Of a stretch of 64,000 bases of DNA, positions 7,905 through 17,478 are shown one piece after another. Location: contig NZ_BDCJ01000003.1 of NCBI RefSeq assembly GCF_001613445.1, positions 496,001 through 560,000 of the forward strand, in the 5' to 3' direction. How positions within the stretch are numbered: position 1 is the first letter of the stretch; every line of letters starts with the position of its first letter. The position numbers and the translations under genes are program-made. A model generated the notes under the pieces. It saw only the letters and a list, made by a program, of their open reading frames with translations, did no database searches and was not told the DNA's origin. The stretch comes from Nocardia grenadensis NBRC 108939 (GTDB taxonomy: Bacteria > Actinomycetota > Actinomycetes > Mycobacteriales > Mycobacteriaceae).

Positions 7905-9952
7905 CTCTCCGGCACGGTGCCCGGACTCCAGCGGCCACCCGGTTCGAGCGGCTGAAGAGCTGTGGTGGATTCGATGTGGACGAGCGCATCGAACTGCCGC
8001 GCCGCGCGGGTATGGAAATAGTGGCTGCGACGTTCGGTCCCGGGGCTGTAGACGACGCCGATCGCCCGCTGGATACGCGGCATATCCAATAGTTCCGTCG
8101 TCGCGGACGGATGGTCGAGCCGAAGCAGGAACGCGGGCTTCCCGGTAGCGCTCAGGCGGCTCTCGAGGCTTCCGTCGAGTGGCGGACGCACGGTTTCGCG
8201 TAGAGCCGGCCCGCCCCACTCCTGGGCAGCGGTGACCGTTCCCGAGGCGGTGCTGAAACCGAGAAGGCAGCAGTGGCGTCCGTGACGCTCTCTGACGAGC
8301 TGGCCGACGGTGACCTGACCGTCGGCACCCATTTCGGTGGCCCGGGCGTCGCCCACATGAGAATTGTGCGCCCACACCACGATCCGGGGCTCGCGTGAGC
8401 TGCCACCGCATCCCCCCTGCCGTACCAGATGCGCGGCCAGCGCGTCCAGGGTCCGGGCCATATGCCGGTCGCGCAGATTCCACGAGTGCACGCGTCCGGA
8501 GAACATCGCGCGGTAGTAGGCCTCGGCGTCGCGAACCGACCAGGCATTGCGAAGCACGTCGAACTGTTCCTCTGCCGTCCGGCCGTGTGCCAATGTCGCG
8601 GCCAACAGGTCTCGCTGCATTTCGACGAGCTGTTCGACCGCCTGGTTCTCGCAGGACCGGCCGGCGCCGAATGCCGCCGCGAACCCGTACGCCTCGCCGT
8701 CGTCGCCCGACACCTGATCGAAGCATGCGTAGCGTGCTGCCGCGCGCCGCGCGGCACGCGGGTCCGCGTCCTCGAGATAACGAATCACTTCGCGCATCGA
8801 ACGATGCAGACTGTACAGATCGAGTCCGTAGAATCCGGTCTCCGGGGCTCCGGCGGTACGGCAGCGGAGGTTGTGGGTGTGCAGCCAGGTGACGAAATCA
8901 CGAACCACGGTATTGCGCCACGTCCACGCCGGAAACCGCTCGAATCCGGCCAATGCCTCGGACGCGTCCCTGTCGTCCCCGTGCCCACGAATGTAGCGGT
9001 TGACCCGATAGGCGTCGGGCCAGTCGGCCTCGGCGGCGACCGCGGTGAATCCGTGCTCCTCGACAAGCCATCGAGTGATCTCCGCGCGGGCGGTATAGAA
9101 CTCGTGCGTGCCGTGCGAGCTCTCCCCGATCAACACGAACCGGGCGTCACCGATCAGATCGGCGAGATCGTCGAACGGTGGTACGCCGCCGGGCGCGTCG
9201 ACGGCCGCCGCGCGCAGTATCTCCGCGTCCGACCGGTGCCGTGACGGAGCACCGCCGGTCGGTGTGGCCATCAGTTGCCGGACCTGCTCGTCGGTGACCT
9301 GGGTGAAATCCCAGTAGGATTCCCCCACCGCCCGGAACGGTGAAGGCATTGTCGCACAAACGAGTTCGTCTACCGCCACACCGAGTTCGTGGCAGGTGGA
9401 CTCGGGTGCGGCGGGTACGGCCACAATGATCCGCTTCGGTTCGCCGCTCCGGATCGCTTCGATGGCGGCGACCATGCTCGCGCCGGTGGCGAGGCCATCG
9501 TCGACGAGGATCACCGTCCGGCCCGACACGTCCAGCGGCCCGCGACCGGCACGGTAGACCGCTTCACGGCGCGCCAGTTCCGCCGCCTCGTCACGCGCTA
9601 TCTCCCGCACTGTGTCGGCGGACAGCCGCAGTGCTCGCACGATGTCGTCGTTCAAGACGACGCGCCCACCGGAGGCCAGGGCCCCGACCGCGAATTCGGG
9701 ATGACCCGGGGCGCCCAGCTTGCGCACGATGATCGCATCCATCGGTGCCCGCAATGCGTCGGCGACCTCCCACGCGACCGGGATCCCACCGCGCGCCAGC
9801 CCCAGCACCAGCACCTCCGGGTCGCCGCGATACCGCTCCAGCAGCCGCGCCAGCGCTCGTCCGGCGTCGCCGCGGTCCTCGAAGATCCGTGACCGGGTAT
9901 CCGGCGGTTCCGGTGTTCGCACAGTCATCTCCTCCAGTATTCCGAGCCGCAC
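7886..9952 (-). CDS. Phosphoribosyltransferase-erythromycin esterase fusion (Rv2030c-like)
   Basis: 688 residues in two domains. Residues about 20-225 are a type I phosphoribosyltransferase: [34 protein letters not shown] and the PRPP loop [14 protein letters not shown]. Residues about 245-680 are an erythromycin-esterase-like domain, with [43 protein letters not shown] and [18 protein letters not shown]. The same fusion is found in the Mtb hypoxia-regulon protein Rv2030c, next to hspX. Its true substrates are unknown; resistance to erythromycin is not implied. GTG 9952 has a weak GAGCAGGG upstream; ATG 9928 is alternative, but its GGAGGAG abuts the codon. It ends 19 bases inside the convergent acyltransferase gene and follows the stress protein gene by 30 bases. 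Confidence 0.85.
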   Translation of the reverse strand: MRLGILEEMTVRTPEPPDTRSRIFEDRGDAGRALARLLERYRGDPEVLVLGLARGGIPVAWEVADALRAPMDAIIVRKLGAPGHPEFAVGALASGGRVVLNDDIVRALRLSADTVREIARDEAAELARREAVYRAGRGPLDVSGRTVILVDDGLATGASMVAAIEAIRSGEPKRIIVAVPAAPESTCHELGVAVDELVCATMPSPFRAVGESYWDFTQVTDEQVRQLMATPTGGAPSRHRSDAEILRAAAVDAPGGVPPFDDLADLIGDARFVLIGESSHGTHEFYTARAEITRWLVEEHGFTAVAAEADWPDAYRVNRYIRGHGDDRDASEALAGFERFPAWTWRNTVVRDFVTWLHTHNLRCRTAGAPETGFYGLDLYSLHRSMREVIRYLEDADPRAARRAAARYACFDQVSGDDGEAYGFAAAFGAGRSCENQAVEQLVEMQRDLLAATLAHGRTAEEQFDVLRNAWSVRDAEAYYRAMFSGRVHSWNLRDRHMARTLDALAAHLVRQGGCGGSSREPRIVVWAHNSHVGDARATEMGADGQVTVGQLVRERHGRHCCLLGFSTASGTVTAAQEWGGPALRETVRPPLDGSLESRLSATGKPAFLLRLDHPSATTELLDMPRIQRAIGVVYSPGTERRSHYFHTRAARQFDALVHIESTTALQPLEPGGRWSPGTVPESYPTGL

Positions 9953-9982
9953 GCCGGGCCCTGCTCGGCGGCGAGTACCGTG

Positions 9983-10894
9983 TCAGCGCCGCTCGCGCGC
10001 ACGAACAATGACGATCGGAGTGTCCACGGCGTGCAGCAGCGCGCTGCTGGTGGATCCCAGCAGCATGCTCGCGAAACCACCCCTGCCGTGACTACCGACG
10101 ACGACCAGCTGGGCATCCGTCGACGCGTCGAGCAGCGAACGCACCGGGCGATCCGCCGTGACACGGCGTTCGACCGGGACATCCGGATACTTCTCCGCAT
10201 ATCCGGCGAGATTCTCGGCGAGCAACGCCTTGGCCGACTCCCGCGCGCCGTCCCAATGCCGGAGCGGGATCTCGTATCCGCTGGTATCGCTCCAGGCGTG
10301 CACGGCCACCAATCCAACTCTTCGGCGCGCCGCCTCGTCGAATGCCAGTTCGACGGCGGGGACGCTGTTGCCGCTGCCGTCGACGCCCACCAGCACCGGC
10401 CGGGTCGCCGCGGCCACGTCCAGCGGCGCGTCCGCGTGGATCACCGCGACCGGGCATCGAGCGTGCTGGGTCACGGCGGTGCTCACCGAGCCGATCAGCC
10501 CGCGCTGGAAGGCTCCGAGTCCCCGGCTCCCGACAACCAGCATCCGGGCCGAATCCGACCGCTCGACCAAAGCGGGCACGACGAGCTTGTCGAGCGCCTC
10601 GGTGGTGATCACGAGGCCGGGGTCCGGCGCCGCGGTCCGGGCGATATGCTCGGCCCCGGCCAGTAGCCGGCCGGCCTCGTCGTGCAACGCCCGCAGGTCG
10701 TGCTCGGTCATGGTGGCTTCGGGACCGAACCCGACCGGCAGTATCCACGAGTTGAGCAGATGCAGACCGCACCCGTGGATGTTCGCTTCGACGGCGGCCC
10801 AGGCCACCGCTCGATTCGAACTGGGTGAACCGTCCACCGCCGCGACGACCGGCGGGGCGGCGTGTTCTTCGGAGCGGGAAACCGAGTCGGTCAT
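9983..10894 (-). CDS. Tandem universal stress protein
   Basis: 303 residues, two USP domains. Domain 1: VVAAVDGSPSSNRAVAWAAVEA to MLVVGSRGLGAFQRGLIGSVSTAVTQHARCPVAVI. Domain 2: VLVGVDGSGNSVPAVELAFDEAARR to LVVVGSHGRGGFASMLLGSTSSALLHAVDTPIVIV. Both carry the full G-2x-G-9x-G-S/T ATP motif, unlike the first domain of the USP at 3363. The start overlaps the stop of the preceding Rv1733c-like gene (ATGA, 10891-10894), so the two are coupled and the membrane protein and stress protein are probably made together. The gene leads on, after 30 bases, to the esterase fusion, giving a three-gene operon. Confidence 0.9.
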   Translation of the reverse strand: MTDSVSRSEEHAAPPVVAAVDGSPSSNRAVAWAAVEANIHGCGLHLLNSWILPVGFGPEATMTEHDLRALHDEAGRLLAGAEHIARTAAPDPGLVITTEALDKLVVPALVERSDSARMLVVGSRGLGAFQRGLIGSVSTAVTQHARCPVAVIHADAPLDVAAATRPVLVGVDGSGNSVPAVELAFDEAARRRVGLVAVHAWSDTSGYEIPLRHWDGARESAKALLAENLAGYAEKYPDVPVERRVTADRPVRSLLDASTDAQLVVVGSHGRGGFASMLLGSTSSALLHAVDTPIVIVRARERR

Positions 10895-11286
10895 GGGCTA
10901 CCTTCCTGTGTGTCTCCGTGCGGGCTGTTCTCCGCCGCGCGGACGAACGAACGCCAGCGCCGGTCCCAATAGCGGTCCCGGCGGCGGGCGGCGAGACGCG
11001 TACTGCCGAACACCAGACACCATGCGCTCAGCCAGCCCACGCCGACGATCCCGAGACCCGTACAGATACCGGCCACCGCTGTCGCACCGTTCGCATAGAC
11101 CACCGTGCCGACGGTCCCGGCGACCGGAACCGCGAGCAGTGCGCTCGAGGCGGCCACCATCAGCACGATCGACTCGATCCGGTCGACCGGGCGCAGCAGC
11201 GCACTCGGGTTTGTCGGCCGCCGGGCCCACAGACGCCGGAAAATCAGCTGATATCGCAACCACTGCGCTGCCGCCTGCTCGGTCAT
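10891..11286 (-). CDS. Rv1733c-like two-helix membrane protein
   Basis: 131 residues. After a basic N-terminus comes NPSALLRPVDRIESIVLMVAASSALLAVPVAGTVGT, which resembles the first segment of Mtb Rv1733c (DRLE..V..L), and then a second helix TAVAGICTGLGIVGVGWLSAWCLVF and a basic tail with RRRDRYWDRRWRSFV. Rv1733c itself is larger, with an extracytoplasmic loop that is mostly absent here, so this is a short form. In Mtb the gene is DosR-induced; its function is unknown. ATG 11286 has GGAAAGGG eight bases upstream; a GTG at 11295 is also in frame. First gene of the operon with the stress protein. Confidence 0.7.
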   Translation of the reverse strand: MTEQAAAQWLRYQLIFRRLWARRPTNPSALLRPVDRIESIVLMVAASSALLAVPVAGTVGTVVYANGATAVAGICTGLGIVGVGWLSAWCLVFGSTRLAARRRDRYWDRRWRSFVRAAENSPHGDTQEGSP

Positions 11287-11603
11287 CCTTATCACCCTTT
11301 CCGGGCCGGCCCCTTTCTCGATGTTCCCGCCCGCGCGCGCCGAGGATCAGAGAAGAATGTCACCGAGTTCATGTGCCCAATGCCCGGATCCACCGGCCGG
11401 ACTCGGCGAGCCGGCGCGAGGGCACTGCCGGGTCGGGGGGTTCGGACGCGTAGGCGAACGTCGCAGTGGCCTCGAGGTCATCCGATTCGCGATGGACGAC
11501 CATCGATGCGCCGCCGGTCGCGAGTGTTCCGCATCGTAGTGAGTGGTCGCCGTCCCGGAATATGGCGAATTCACCTGTCCGACTATCTTTTTCACTACTA
11601 CGG

Positions 11604-14030
11604 TCATTGCTGTAGCGAAGGTGTGGCGGGGTCGGATGATGAGGCGTCGTCGTCGGCGAGGGTGAAGTAATTCTCTTCTTCCTGCAGGAAATGCAGTCGC
11701 AGCACGGTGTGCAGGCCGTAGAGACAGGCGAGCAGATCGTCGATCTGGTCGGTGGCGATATGGCCGGTGGCCCGGGCCAGTCGGAGATGAGTGCCGATAC
11801 GGGTGACCAATCGCTGGATCTCGGCATGGGTCCGGCTCATGGTGGCGGTGGCCTCACTGCTCCCGAGCGGTCCGGCCAACGCCGGATACAGCTGGGTTTC
11901 CTCGGCCGTTTCGTGTGGGAGTAGGCGATCGACGAGGAACCGGTACGCGTCTTCCACTGCGGACAGCGCCGACCGGTCGGGGCGGCGGGCAAGCTGGTCG
12001 GCGGCGGTACGGACGAGGCCGAGCATGTCACGCAGTTCGTCGTGTTCGCCCGCGAAGCGGTACAGCAGCCGCCCGGTTTCGGCAGGCAGCGCTACGCGGG
12101 CAGCGGGGCTGCCGCGTAGCGCGCGCAGCGCGTTGAGGATGACCGCGACGTCTATGGCCTCTTGCAGCAGTGCGCCCGCGGCGGGCGCCAACAGGCCCAG
12201 CGCCGCGATGATCATCGCTATCAGCGATAAGCTCATACCTGCCACCGCGCTCTGGATCGCGATGTGGCGCGACCAGCGCGCGGTGTCCATCGCATCGGCG
12301 AGACGGTCCAGGCGATCGGTGGCCAGCACGATATCGGCGGCTTCGGAAGAGGCAGTCGAGCCGCGTGCGCCCATGGCGACTCCGACCGTGGCCGCGGCGA
12401 GCGCCGGTGCGTCGTTGACTCCGTCGCCCACCATCACCGTGACCGCGGCCTCACGTTCGCGCCGCACCGCGTGAACTTTGTCGGCGGGGCTCTGTCCGGC
12501 GTACACCTCGTCCAGGCCCAGGACGGTGGCGACCTCGCGGGCAGGTTCGGGCCGGTCACCGGTGAGCATGACCAGCCGGTCGAGCCCGGCTCGGCGTAGG
12601 CGACGCACCGTACGCGGGGCGTGGCGGCGGAGCGGGTCGCGGAGCAGTATGGCGGCGGTGAGCCGGTCGTCGACGACGATCCACGCGATAGCCGCCGAAT
12701 CCAGGGCCGCCCTGTTCAGCGCCGCCCGCGCCCACTGGTCGCCGGTCGCTGTATCCGGCAGCTTCCCGACCTCGACGCGATGCCCATCCACGACACCCCG
12801 CACTCCTCGCCCCGGCTGCTCGGTCACATCCGACGGCAGCGAGAGCACCAGATCACGGGCCAGCGCTTCGGTGACGATCGCCTCCGCCAGCACATGCGGC
12901 GACAATTGGTCGAGTGAGGCCGCCAGCCGAAGCGCGTCGGCCGGGTCGTCGCCGGGTGCTGCGACCACCTCGGTGACGGCCGGTCGACCAGCGGTGAGTG
13001 TGCCGGTCTTGTCCATGACCAAAGTCGTCGCGTGGCCGAGATTCTCCAGTGCCCCGCCGCTACGGATGATCACCCCCTGCCGGGAGGCGCGAGACAGCCC
13101 CGACACGATCGCCACCGGTGCGGCCAACAGCAGCGGACACGGTGTCGCCACCACCAGGACCGCCACCGCACGCACCAGCGAGCCGCTGAACGCCCACGCG
13201 CCCGTCGCGACCAGCAGGGTCAATGGCAGGAACCAGGTCGCATACCGGTCGGCCAGGCGCACTACCGGTGTGTTCTCGGCACCGGCCTGCTGTGCCAATC
13301 GCACGATGCCGGCATAGGTGCTGTCCTGCGCGGTTGCGGTGGCGCGGATCTCGAAAGCCGCACCGGCGTTTACGACACCGGAGCGCACCGGCTCCCCGAT
13401 ATCGCGTTCGACCTGCAGCGGCTCACCGGTCAGGACGGACTCGTCCAAGACCGCGGGCGGTCCGATGACCCGTCCGTCGACCGGGACCACTTCGCCGGCC
13501 GCGACAACCACGATATCGCCGACGGCTATGTCGTCGAGCGGGACCGTGGTCACCTCGCCGCCGCTGCGGCGCCGCGCGGATCGCGGGACATGCTCGAGCA
13601 GCGCTCGCAGATCGTGCGCGGCCCGCCGCTGCGCCGCGGCGTCCAGCGTGCGACCGGTCGCCAGCATGACAGCGATCAACGCACCGGCCAGATACTCCCC
13701 TACCACCAGAGTGCCGACCAGGGAAAGAACCGCGATCAGATCGACCCCCGCGCGGCCTTTCGAGATGGTGGCCACCATCCACCACACGGCAGGCAACAAC
13801 GCCACCACGGTCGCCGCGATCCAGAAGCCGTCGGCAACACCCGGGGAGCCGACTGCCCAGGCGATCAGACCAGCGACCAACGCCGAGACCACCGACACCA
13901 GTAGTCCGGGTTCGATCCACCGCCGGACTCCACGCGCCCACCTGCCGAGCACCGAACGCGCAGTCACCATCGGCGGCACCTTTCCCGAGCGGGTGGGCTC
14001 CGGACGCCTCGCCTCCCGCTGTTCAGACAT
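11604..14030 (-). CDS. P1B-type metal-transporting ATPase with C-terminal hemerythrin domain
   Basis: 808 residues. ATPase landmarks: LDESVLTGEPL (195-205), the transmembrane metal motif TPCPL (296-300), phosphorylation site DKTGTLT (340-346), MLTGD (488-492) and GDGVNDAPAL (535-544). There is no N-terminal heavy-metal-associated domain. From about 655 to 790 follows a four-helix hemerythrin (HHE) domain with His663 in EHDEL, LPHETAEE (His706), RTHAEI (His735) and LHTVLRLHFLQEEENYF (His774, His780, Glu784), the ligand pattern of a di-iron or oxygen-binding centre. It would export a soft or transition metal across the plasma membrane, with the hemerythrin part sensing iron, oxygen or NO. The start overlaps the SHOCT gene by eight bases. 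The metal is not predictable with certainty. Confidence 0.85.
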   Translation of the reverse strand: MSEQREARRPEPTRSGKVPPMVTARSVLGRWARGVRRWIEPGLLVSVVSALVAGLIAWAVGSPGVADGFWIAATVVALLPAVWWMVATISKGRAGVDLIAVLSLVGTLVVGEYLAGALIAVMLATGRTLDAAAQRRAAHDLRALLEHVPRSARRRSGGEVTTVPLDDIAVGDIVVVAAGEVVPVDGRVIGPPAVLDESVLTGEPLQVERDIGEPVRSGVVNAGAAFEIRATATAQDSTYAGIVRLAQQAGAENTPVVRLADRYATWFLPLTLLVATGAWAFSGSLVRAVAVLVVATPCPLLLAAPVAIVSGLSRASRQGVIIRSGGALENLGHATTLVMDKTGTLTAGRPAVTEVVAAPGDDPADALRLAASLDQLSPHVLAEAIVTEALARDLVLSLPSDVTEQPGRGVRGVVDGHRVEVGKLPDTATGDQWARAALNRAALDSAAIAWIVVDDRLTAAILLRDPLRRHAPRTVRRLRRAGLDRLVMLTGDRPEPAREVATVLGLDEVYAGQSPADKVHAVRREREAAVTVMVGDGVNDAPALAAATVGVAMGARGSTASSEAADIVLATDRLDRLADAMDTARWSRHIAIQSAVAGMSLSLIAMIIAALGLLAPAAGALLQEAIDVAVILNALRALRGSPAARVALPAETGRLLYRFAGEHDELRDMLGLVRTAADQLARRPDRSALSAVEDAYRFLVDRLLPHETAEETQLYPALAGPLGSSEATATMSRTHAEIQRLVTRIGTHLRLARATGHIATDQIDDLLACLYGLHTVLRLHFLQEEENYFTLADDDASSSDPATPSLQQ

Positions 14031-14271
14031 CGGAGTGCGAATCGAGCACTTTCATACGCCGCACGTACTCGTCATCGGTGATCTCGCCCCGGGCGTACCG
14101 CTCGGCGAGCACCTGCCGCGGACTCGCCCACGCCCTGGGCGGCGGTGACTCGGACGAGGCCATATACCGCACCAGCAGAACCGATCCCGAGATCACCAGC
14201 GCCCAGAACAGGATTGTGCCGACGACCATCAGTCCGATCCCCCACCCACTCATCCCGGGCCCGTACCACAT
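14023..14271 (-). CDS. SHOCT-domain membrane protein
   Basis: 82 residues from ATG 14271. MWYGPGMSGWGIGLMVVGTILFWALVISGSVLLVRYM is a single membrane anchor with the Trp/Gly-rich start typical of the family; the tail SPRQVLAERYARGEITDDEYVRRMKVL is a SHOCT motif, a short C-terminal oligomerisation element. I prefer this methionine because homologues begin M-W-Y and a GGGGGA lies about 11 bases upstream; GTG 14310 and ATG 14283 are in frame. The stop lies eight bases inside the ATPase gene, so the pair is an operon, as often seen for SHOCT proteins next to copper or other metal transporters. Confidence 0.75.
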   Translation of the reverse strand: MWYGPGMSGWGIGLMVVGTILFWALVISGSVLLVRYMASSESPPPRAWASPRQVLAERYARGEITDDEYVRRMKVLDSHSDV

Positions 14272-14612
14272 CACCACGACCATCCCCCGCCGTCGCCGAG
14301 CCCTCGGCACGCGACCGGATTCCGCGTTCTCATGACAACCTCCTCCGCCGCACCGGACCGCTGCTTCCCACCCTCGCGGCTCGAACCGGAGTCGCGGCAG
14401 AGGACGAGGACCCCGGCAGCGGGTACAACGTCACCGGAATCGGCCCGGATATACGCTCAATTTCACCGGCCCCGGCGATGCCGGGAAACTGCCGCCCGCA
14501 TCAGCGCTGGTTCGGCCGACACGGTCACGAATCCGAATTACATCGCCGGCGGCATCATCCGGACGCGGACGCGCGAAGCCTCCGACTCCGCCTGCCCGTA
14601 CTATCAGGGTTT
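14272..14612. other. Divergent intergenic region before the NRAMP gene
   Basis: About 340 bases between the divergent SHOCT/ATPase operon and the NRAMP gene. An open frame runs through it into NRAMP, but the extra 156 codons show no similarity. TACTAT at 14599-14604 lies only eight bases before the NRAMP ATG, which would give a nearly leaderless transcript if it is the -10 box. No palindromic metal-regulator site was recognised. Confidence 0.35.
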
Positions 14613-15863
14613 ATGGGCACGACCGGTTTCGTGTCGCGTCGGGCAACGCTGGTGCGAATTCGCTCGGCGGCGCTGCTGCTCGGGCCCGCCTTCGTGGCGG
14701 CCATCGCGTATGTCGACCCCGGTAATGTCGCCGCCAATATCAGCGCGGGCGCGCGGTTCGGATACCTGCTCGTATGGGTCATCATCGCAGCCAACGCAGT
14801 GGCGGGTCTGGTGCAGTACCTGTCCGCGAAACTCGGGTTGGCCACGGGCCGGACGCTGCCCGAGCTGGTGCGCGGACACACAGGCCGCCCGGTACGGCTG
14901 GCGTACTGGGTACAGGCGGAAACAGTCGCCATGGCCACGGATATCGCCGAAGTGGTGGGCGGGGCCATCGCGCTGAACATCTTGTTCGGCCTTCCGCCCG
15001 TTGTGGGCGGTGCCGTCACCGGGCTCGCATCAATGATCTTGCTGGCGGTACAGAACCGGTTCGGGCAACAACCCTTCGAACGGGCCGCGATAGGCCTGCT
15101 CACCATTATCGCCCTGGGGTTTCTAGTCGGCGCGGTCCTGGCACGCCCCTCGATTTCCGGCGCGATAGGCGGCGCCGTGCCGCGTTTCGACGGGACCGAG
15201 AGCATGATGCTCGCCGGCGCCATAATCGGCGCCACCGTAATGCCACACGCGGTGTATCTGCATTCCGGGCTGGTCCGGGATCGGCACGGCCATCCGAGGA
15301 CACGTTCGGAACTCGCTCGACTGCTACGGGCGACCCGCAGCGACGTCGGTATGGCCATGCTGCTGGCCGGCACGGTCAATCTGGCGATGCTGCTGGTGGC
15401 CGCCGGTATCCTGCACGGCCGCACCGAAGCCACCTCGCTGGACGCGGCATTCGCCGGAATCGGCGACGCGCTGGGGCCGGCGGCCGGAGCGCTGCTCGCG
15501 ACCGGCCTCCTCGCCTCGGGCGTGGCGTCGACCTCGGTCGGCGCCTATGCCGGCGCCATGATCATGCAGGGCCTTCTCCACCGGCACGTAGCACTGGTCG
15601 TACGTCGGCTGATCACACTGATCCCCGCATTCGTGGTCCTGGCCGCCGGAGTCGACCCGACCCGGGCACTCATCATCTCGCAGGTGATCCTCTCCTTCGG
15701 CATACCGTTCGCATTGATCCCGCTCGTTCGCTTCACCAGCGATCGAACCCTCATGGGCCACGACGCGAATCACCGGTTCACCACGGTGGCGGCCTGGTCG
15801 GTGGCCGCTCTCGTCACCGCGCTCAATGTGGTGCTGCTTTCACTCGCGGCGACCAAGATCTGA
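14613..15863 (+). CDS. mntH: NRAMP-family divalent metal transporter (MntH-type)
   Basis: 416 residues with eleven predicted membrane segments. Metal-binding residues are in DPGNVAAN (35-38, helix 1) and GATVMPHAVYLHSGLV (helix 6, the MPH motif); ETVAMATDIAEVVGGAIAL is the conserved helix 3. These proton-coupled carriers import Mn2+ or Fe2+. The ATG at 14613 begins the recognisable protein MGTTGFVSRR; it has only AGGG upstream. It faces the P-type ATPase operon, so metal uptake and export are divergently encoded. The manganese assignment rests on the family; selectivity was not tested here. Confidence 0.9.
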   Translation: MGTTGFVSRRATLVRIRSAALLLGPAFVAAIAYVDPGNVAANISAGARFGYLLVWVIIAANAVAGLVQYLSAKLGLATGRTLPELVRGHTGRPVRLAYWVQAETVAMATDIAEVVGGAIALNILFGLPPVVGGAVTGLASMILLAVQNRFGQQPFERAAIGLLTIIALGFLVGAVLARPSISGAIGGAVPRFDGTESMMLAGAIIGATVMPHAVYLHSGLVRDRHGHPRTRSELARLLRATRSDVGMAMLLAGTVNLAMLLVAAGILHGRTEATSLDAAFAGIGDALGPAAGALLATGLLASGVASTSVGAYAGAMIMQGLLHRHVALVVRRLITLIPAFVVLAAGVDPTRALIISQVILSFGIPFALIPLVRFTSDRTLMGHDANHRFTTVAAWSVAALVTALNVVLLSLAATKI

Positions 15864-16121
15864 CCTGGCGTCCGGATGCGGGTTGTTCTCGCGCCACCGG
15901 GCGTGGCACGGCCGGTGCACAGCGGGATTCTTCGCCGGCCGTTCTTCGATGTGGACCTCGACGCTGTCCGTGCGGCGCTGCGCGACCCGGAGGTGCGCCG
16001 GCTCCCGGGTAGCGTTCACGACGAGGCCGGAGAGTTCGCGCCCGAGGATCCGGCCGAGGTCGCGAAGAAGCCGATCGGCATCCGCGTGCGTCCAGGCGGG
16101 CCCCGGCGTACGGTCGAACCT
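15864..16121. other. Ambiguous 258-base stretch before the methyltransferase
   Basis: On the plus strand an ATG at 15876 opens a frame fused to the methyltransferase (RPFFDVDLDAVRAALRDPEVRRLPGSV...). On the minus strand the register-matched frame also reads protein-like (DRLLRDLGRILGRELSGLVVNA...VEVHIEERP) down to a stop inside the NRAMP gene, but I found no good start. Both have GC-rich third bases, so codon use does not decide. It may be an N-terminal extension, a decayed small gene, or non-coding. Confidence 0.3.
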
Positions 16122-16799
16122 GTGAGCGGCGGCGCCGTACCGGCGACAGCGGTGAATGGCTCGAGCCCGTGGGCACGAGTGTTCGCGACGCTGTACGATC
16201 CCCTGCTCTGGCTGGGTGAGAAGTCGGGTATGGCCGATCGCCGGCGGGATCTGCTCGGCCGCGCACAGGGCCGCACCGTCGAACTCGGCAGTGGTACCGG
16301 CCTCAACCTGAAGTATTACCCCCGCGACCTCGACGAGCTGACCCTGACCGAACCGGAAGCCGCGATGCGTATCCGGTTGACTCGGCGGCTGGGCCGCGAG
16401 CGAGAGCGGGCACGCGTCGTCGACGCCTCGGCGGAACAGCTGCCGTTCGCGGACGGCACCGTGGACACCGTCGTCTCGACGCTCGTGTTGTGCACTGTGA
16501 CGGACCCGGACGCGGCACTACGGGAGATCGAGCGCGTACTGCATCCCCGTGGCCGGCTGCTGTTCATCGAACATGTGCGATCCGAATCGCCGCGACTCGC
16601 CCGCTGGCAGGACCGCCTGGCCGGCCCGTGGCGCCGATTCGCCGAGGGCTGCCACTGCAATCGCGCGACCCTCGAGCTGATCCGGGCGCGCGGTCTCGAC
16701 CTCGACGATGTACAGGAAACATCATGGCGGCGCATGCCCCCGATCGTCCGGCCGCTGATCATGGGCGTGGCCAGCAAAGCGGCACCCGGCCGGGATTGA
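16122..16799 (+). CDS. Class I SAM-dependent methyltransferase (UbiE-like)
   Basis: About 225 residues. SAM-binding motif I is RTVELGSGTGLNLKYYP, an acidic motif II follows (LTEPEAAM), then DASAEQLPFADGTVDTVVSTLVLCTVTDPDAALREIERVLHPRGRLLFIEHV, the hallmark of UbiE/COQ5-type enzymes. CHCNRATLELIRARGLDL closes the fold. Such proteins methylate quinones, sterols, lipids or other small molecules; which one is not evident. I start at GTG 16122 because relatives begin just before the SPWARVFATLYDPLL helix; ATG 15876, 12 bases after the NRAMP gene, is possible and would add 82 residues of unknown similarity. Confidence 0.75.
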   Translation: MSGGAVPATAVNGSSPWARVFATLYDPLLWLGEKSGMADRRRDLLGRAQGRTVELGSGTGLNLKYYPRDLDELTLTEPEAAMRIRLTRRLGRERERARVVDASAEQLPFADGTVDTVVSTLVLCTVTDPDAALREIERVLHPRGRLLFIEHVRSESPRLARWQDRLAGPWRRFAEGCHCNRATLELIRARGLDLDDVQETSWRRMPPIVRPLIMGVASKAAPGRD

Positions 16800-16976
16800 C
16801 GCTCACTCCACACACCGTGGATCGGACCGATCACGAATCCGGCTGCCGCGCATTATTATTGATCACATTCCTTGTTCGGACCCCGCGCCGAGCCGCCTAT
16901 GATTCAGGCGGCCGGAGTGCCTCCGGCCCGTGAACCACACCCTCGCCTGTTCCGAGGGTCGGAGAGGTGAGCTGAA

Positions 16977-17315
16977 ATGATGGGAAACAGCCTGGTCAAG
17001 GCAACAGGTATGGTCGCGTTCGGCGCACTGCCCATGGCCGCGACCATAGTTCTCGCGGGGCCGTCCGCCGCCGAAGCCGCAACCGACCGAGCCGCCCCCG
17101 TGGCCGGCATTCCCCTGCAGAAGAGCGAGGACATCGCTACCAACCCGCACGCGCTGATCCCCGATCCGGTAGTGAACGGCTCGTCCGCGGGAGGCTCGGT
17201 CGGTTCCGCCGTGGGGTCGGCCACCGGATCCGGCGCCGGCTCACTTCTCGGCGCCGTGGTCGGTGCCCTGGTCGGCTATCTTCGTCCGGACGTGATCCCG
17301 CAGGTTTTACCCTGA
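16977..17315 (+). CDS. Small secreted glycine-rich protein
   Basis: 112 residues. A signal peptide is clear: basic start, hydrophobic VAFGALPMAATIVLAG and an A-A-E-A-A-type cleavage region near residue 34. The mature part has an LQKSEDIATNPHALIPDPV stretch, then a serine/glycine repeat GGSVGSAVGSATGSGAGSLLGAVVGALVG that looks like a glycine zipper able to pack in a membrane, and ends LRPDVIPQVLP. It has no family name that I recognise. GAGGTGAGC lies before the ATG, and a second ATG follows at once. It may be a cell-envelope protein of the stress island. Confidence 0.65.
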   Translation: MMGNSLVKATGMVAFGALPMAATIVLAGPSAAEAATDRAAPVAGIPLQKSEDIATNPHALIPDPVVNGSSAGGSVGSAVGSATGSGAGSLLGAVVGALVGYLRPDVIPQVLP

Positions 17316-17478
17316 CCGCGATCCGGTAGACCGGTCGGCGGGCGGAGCTCCGGGATCTTCGGTCCCTTACGCCGGCGACATGGGCCTCTGGAGTAGATGA
17401 CTGCCGCCCCTACCGCGACGGCCCGCCGGAGCGTGCAATCGAGACTGTCATCCGACAGCCCAACGATCAGGAGGAACA

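Noticed and set aside
8429..9892. Plus-strand open frames opposite the phosphoribosyltransferase-esterase fusion
   Set aside because: They run antisense to well conserved motifs ([24 protein letters not shown]) and show no domain of their own.
17358..17372. DosR box before hspX
   Set aside because: GGGACCGAAGATCCC has the two half-sites, but spaced one base too far and with mismatched flanks; kept only as a remark.
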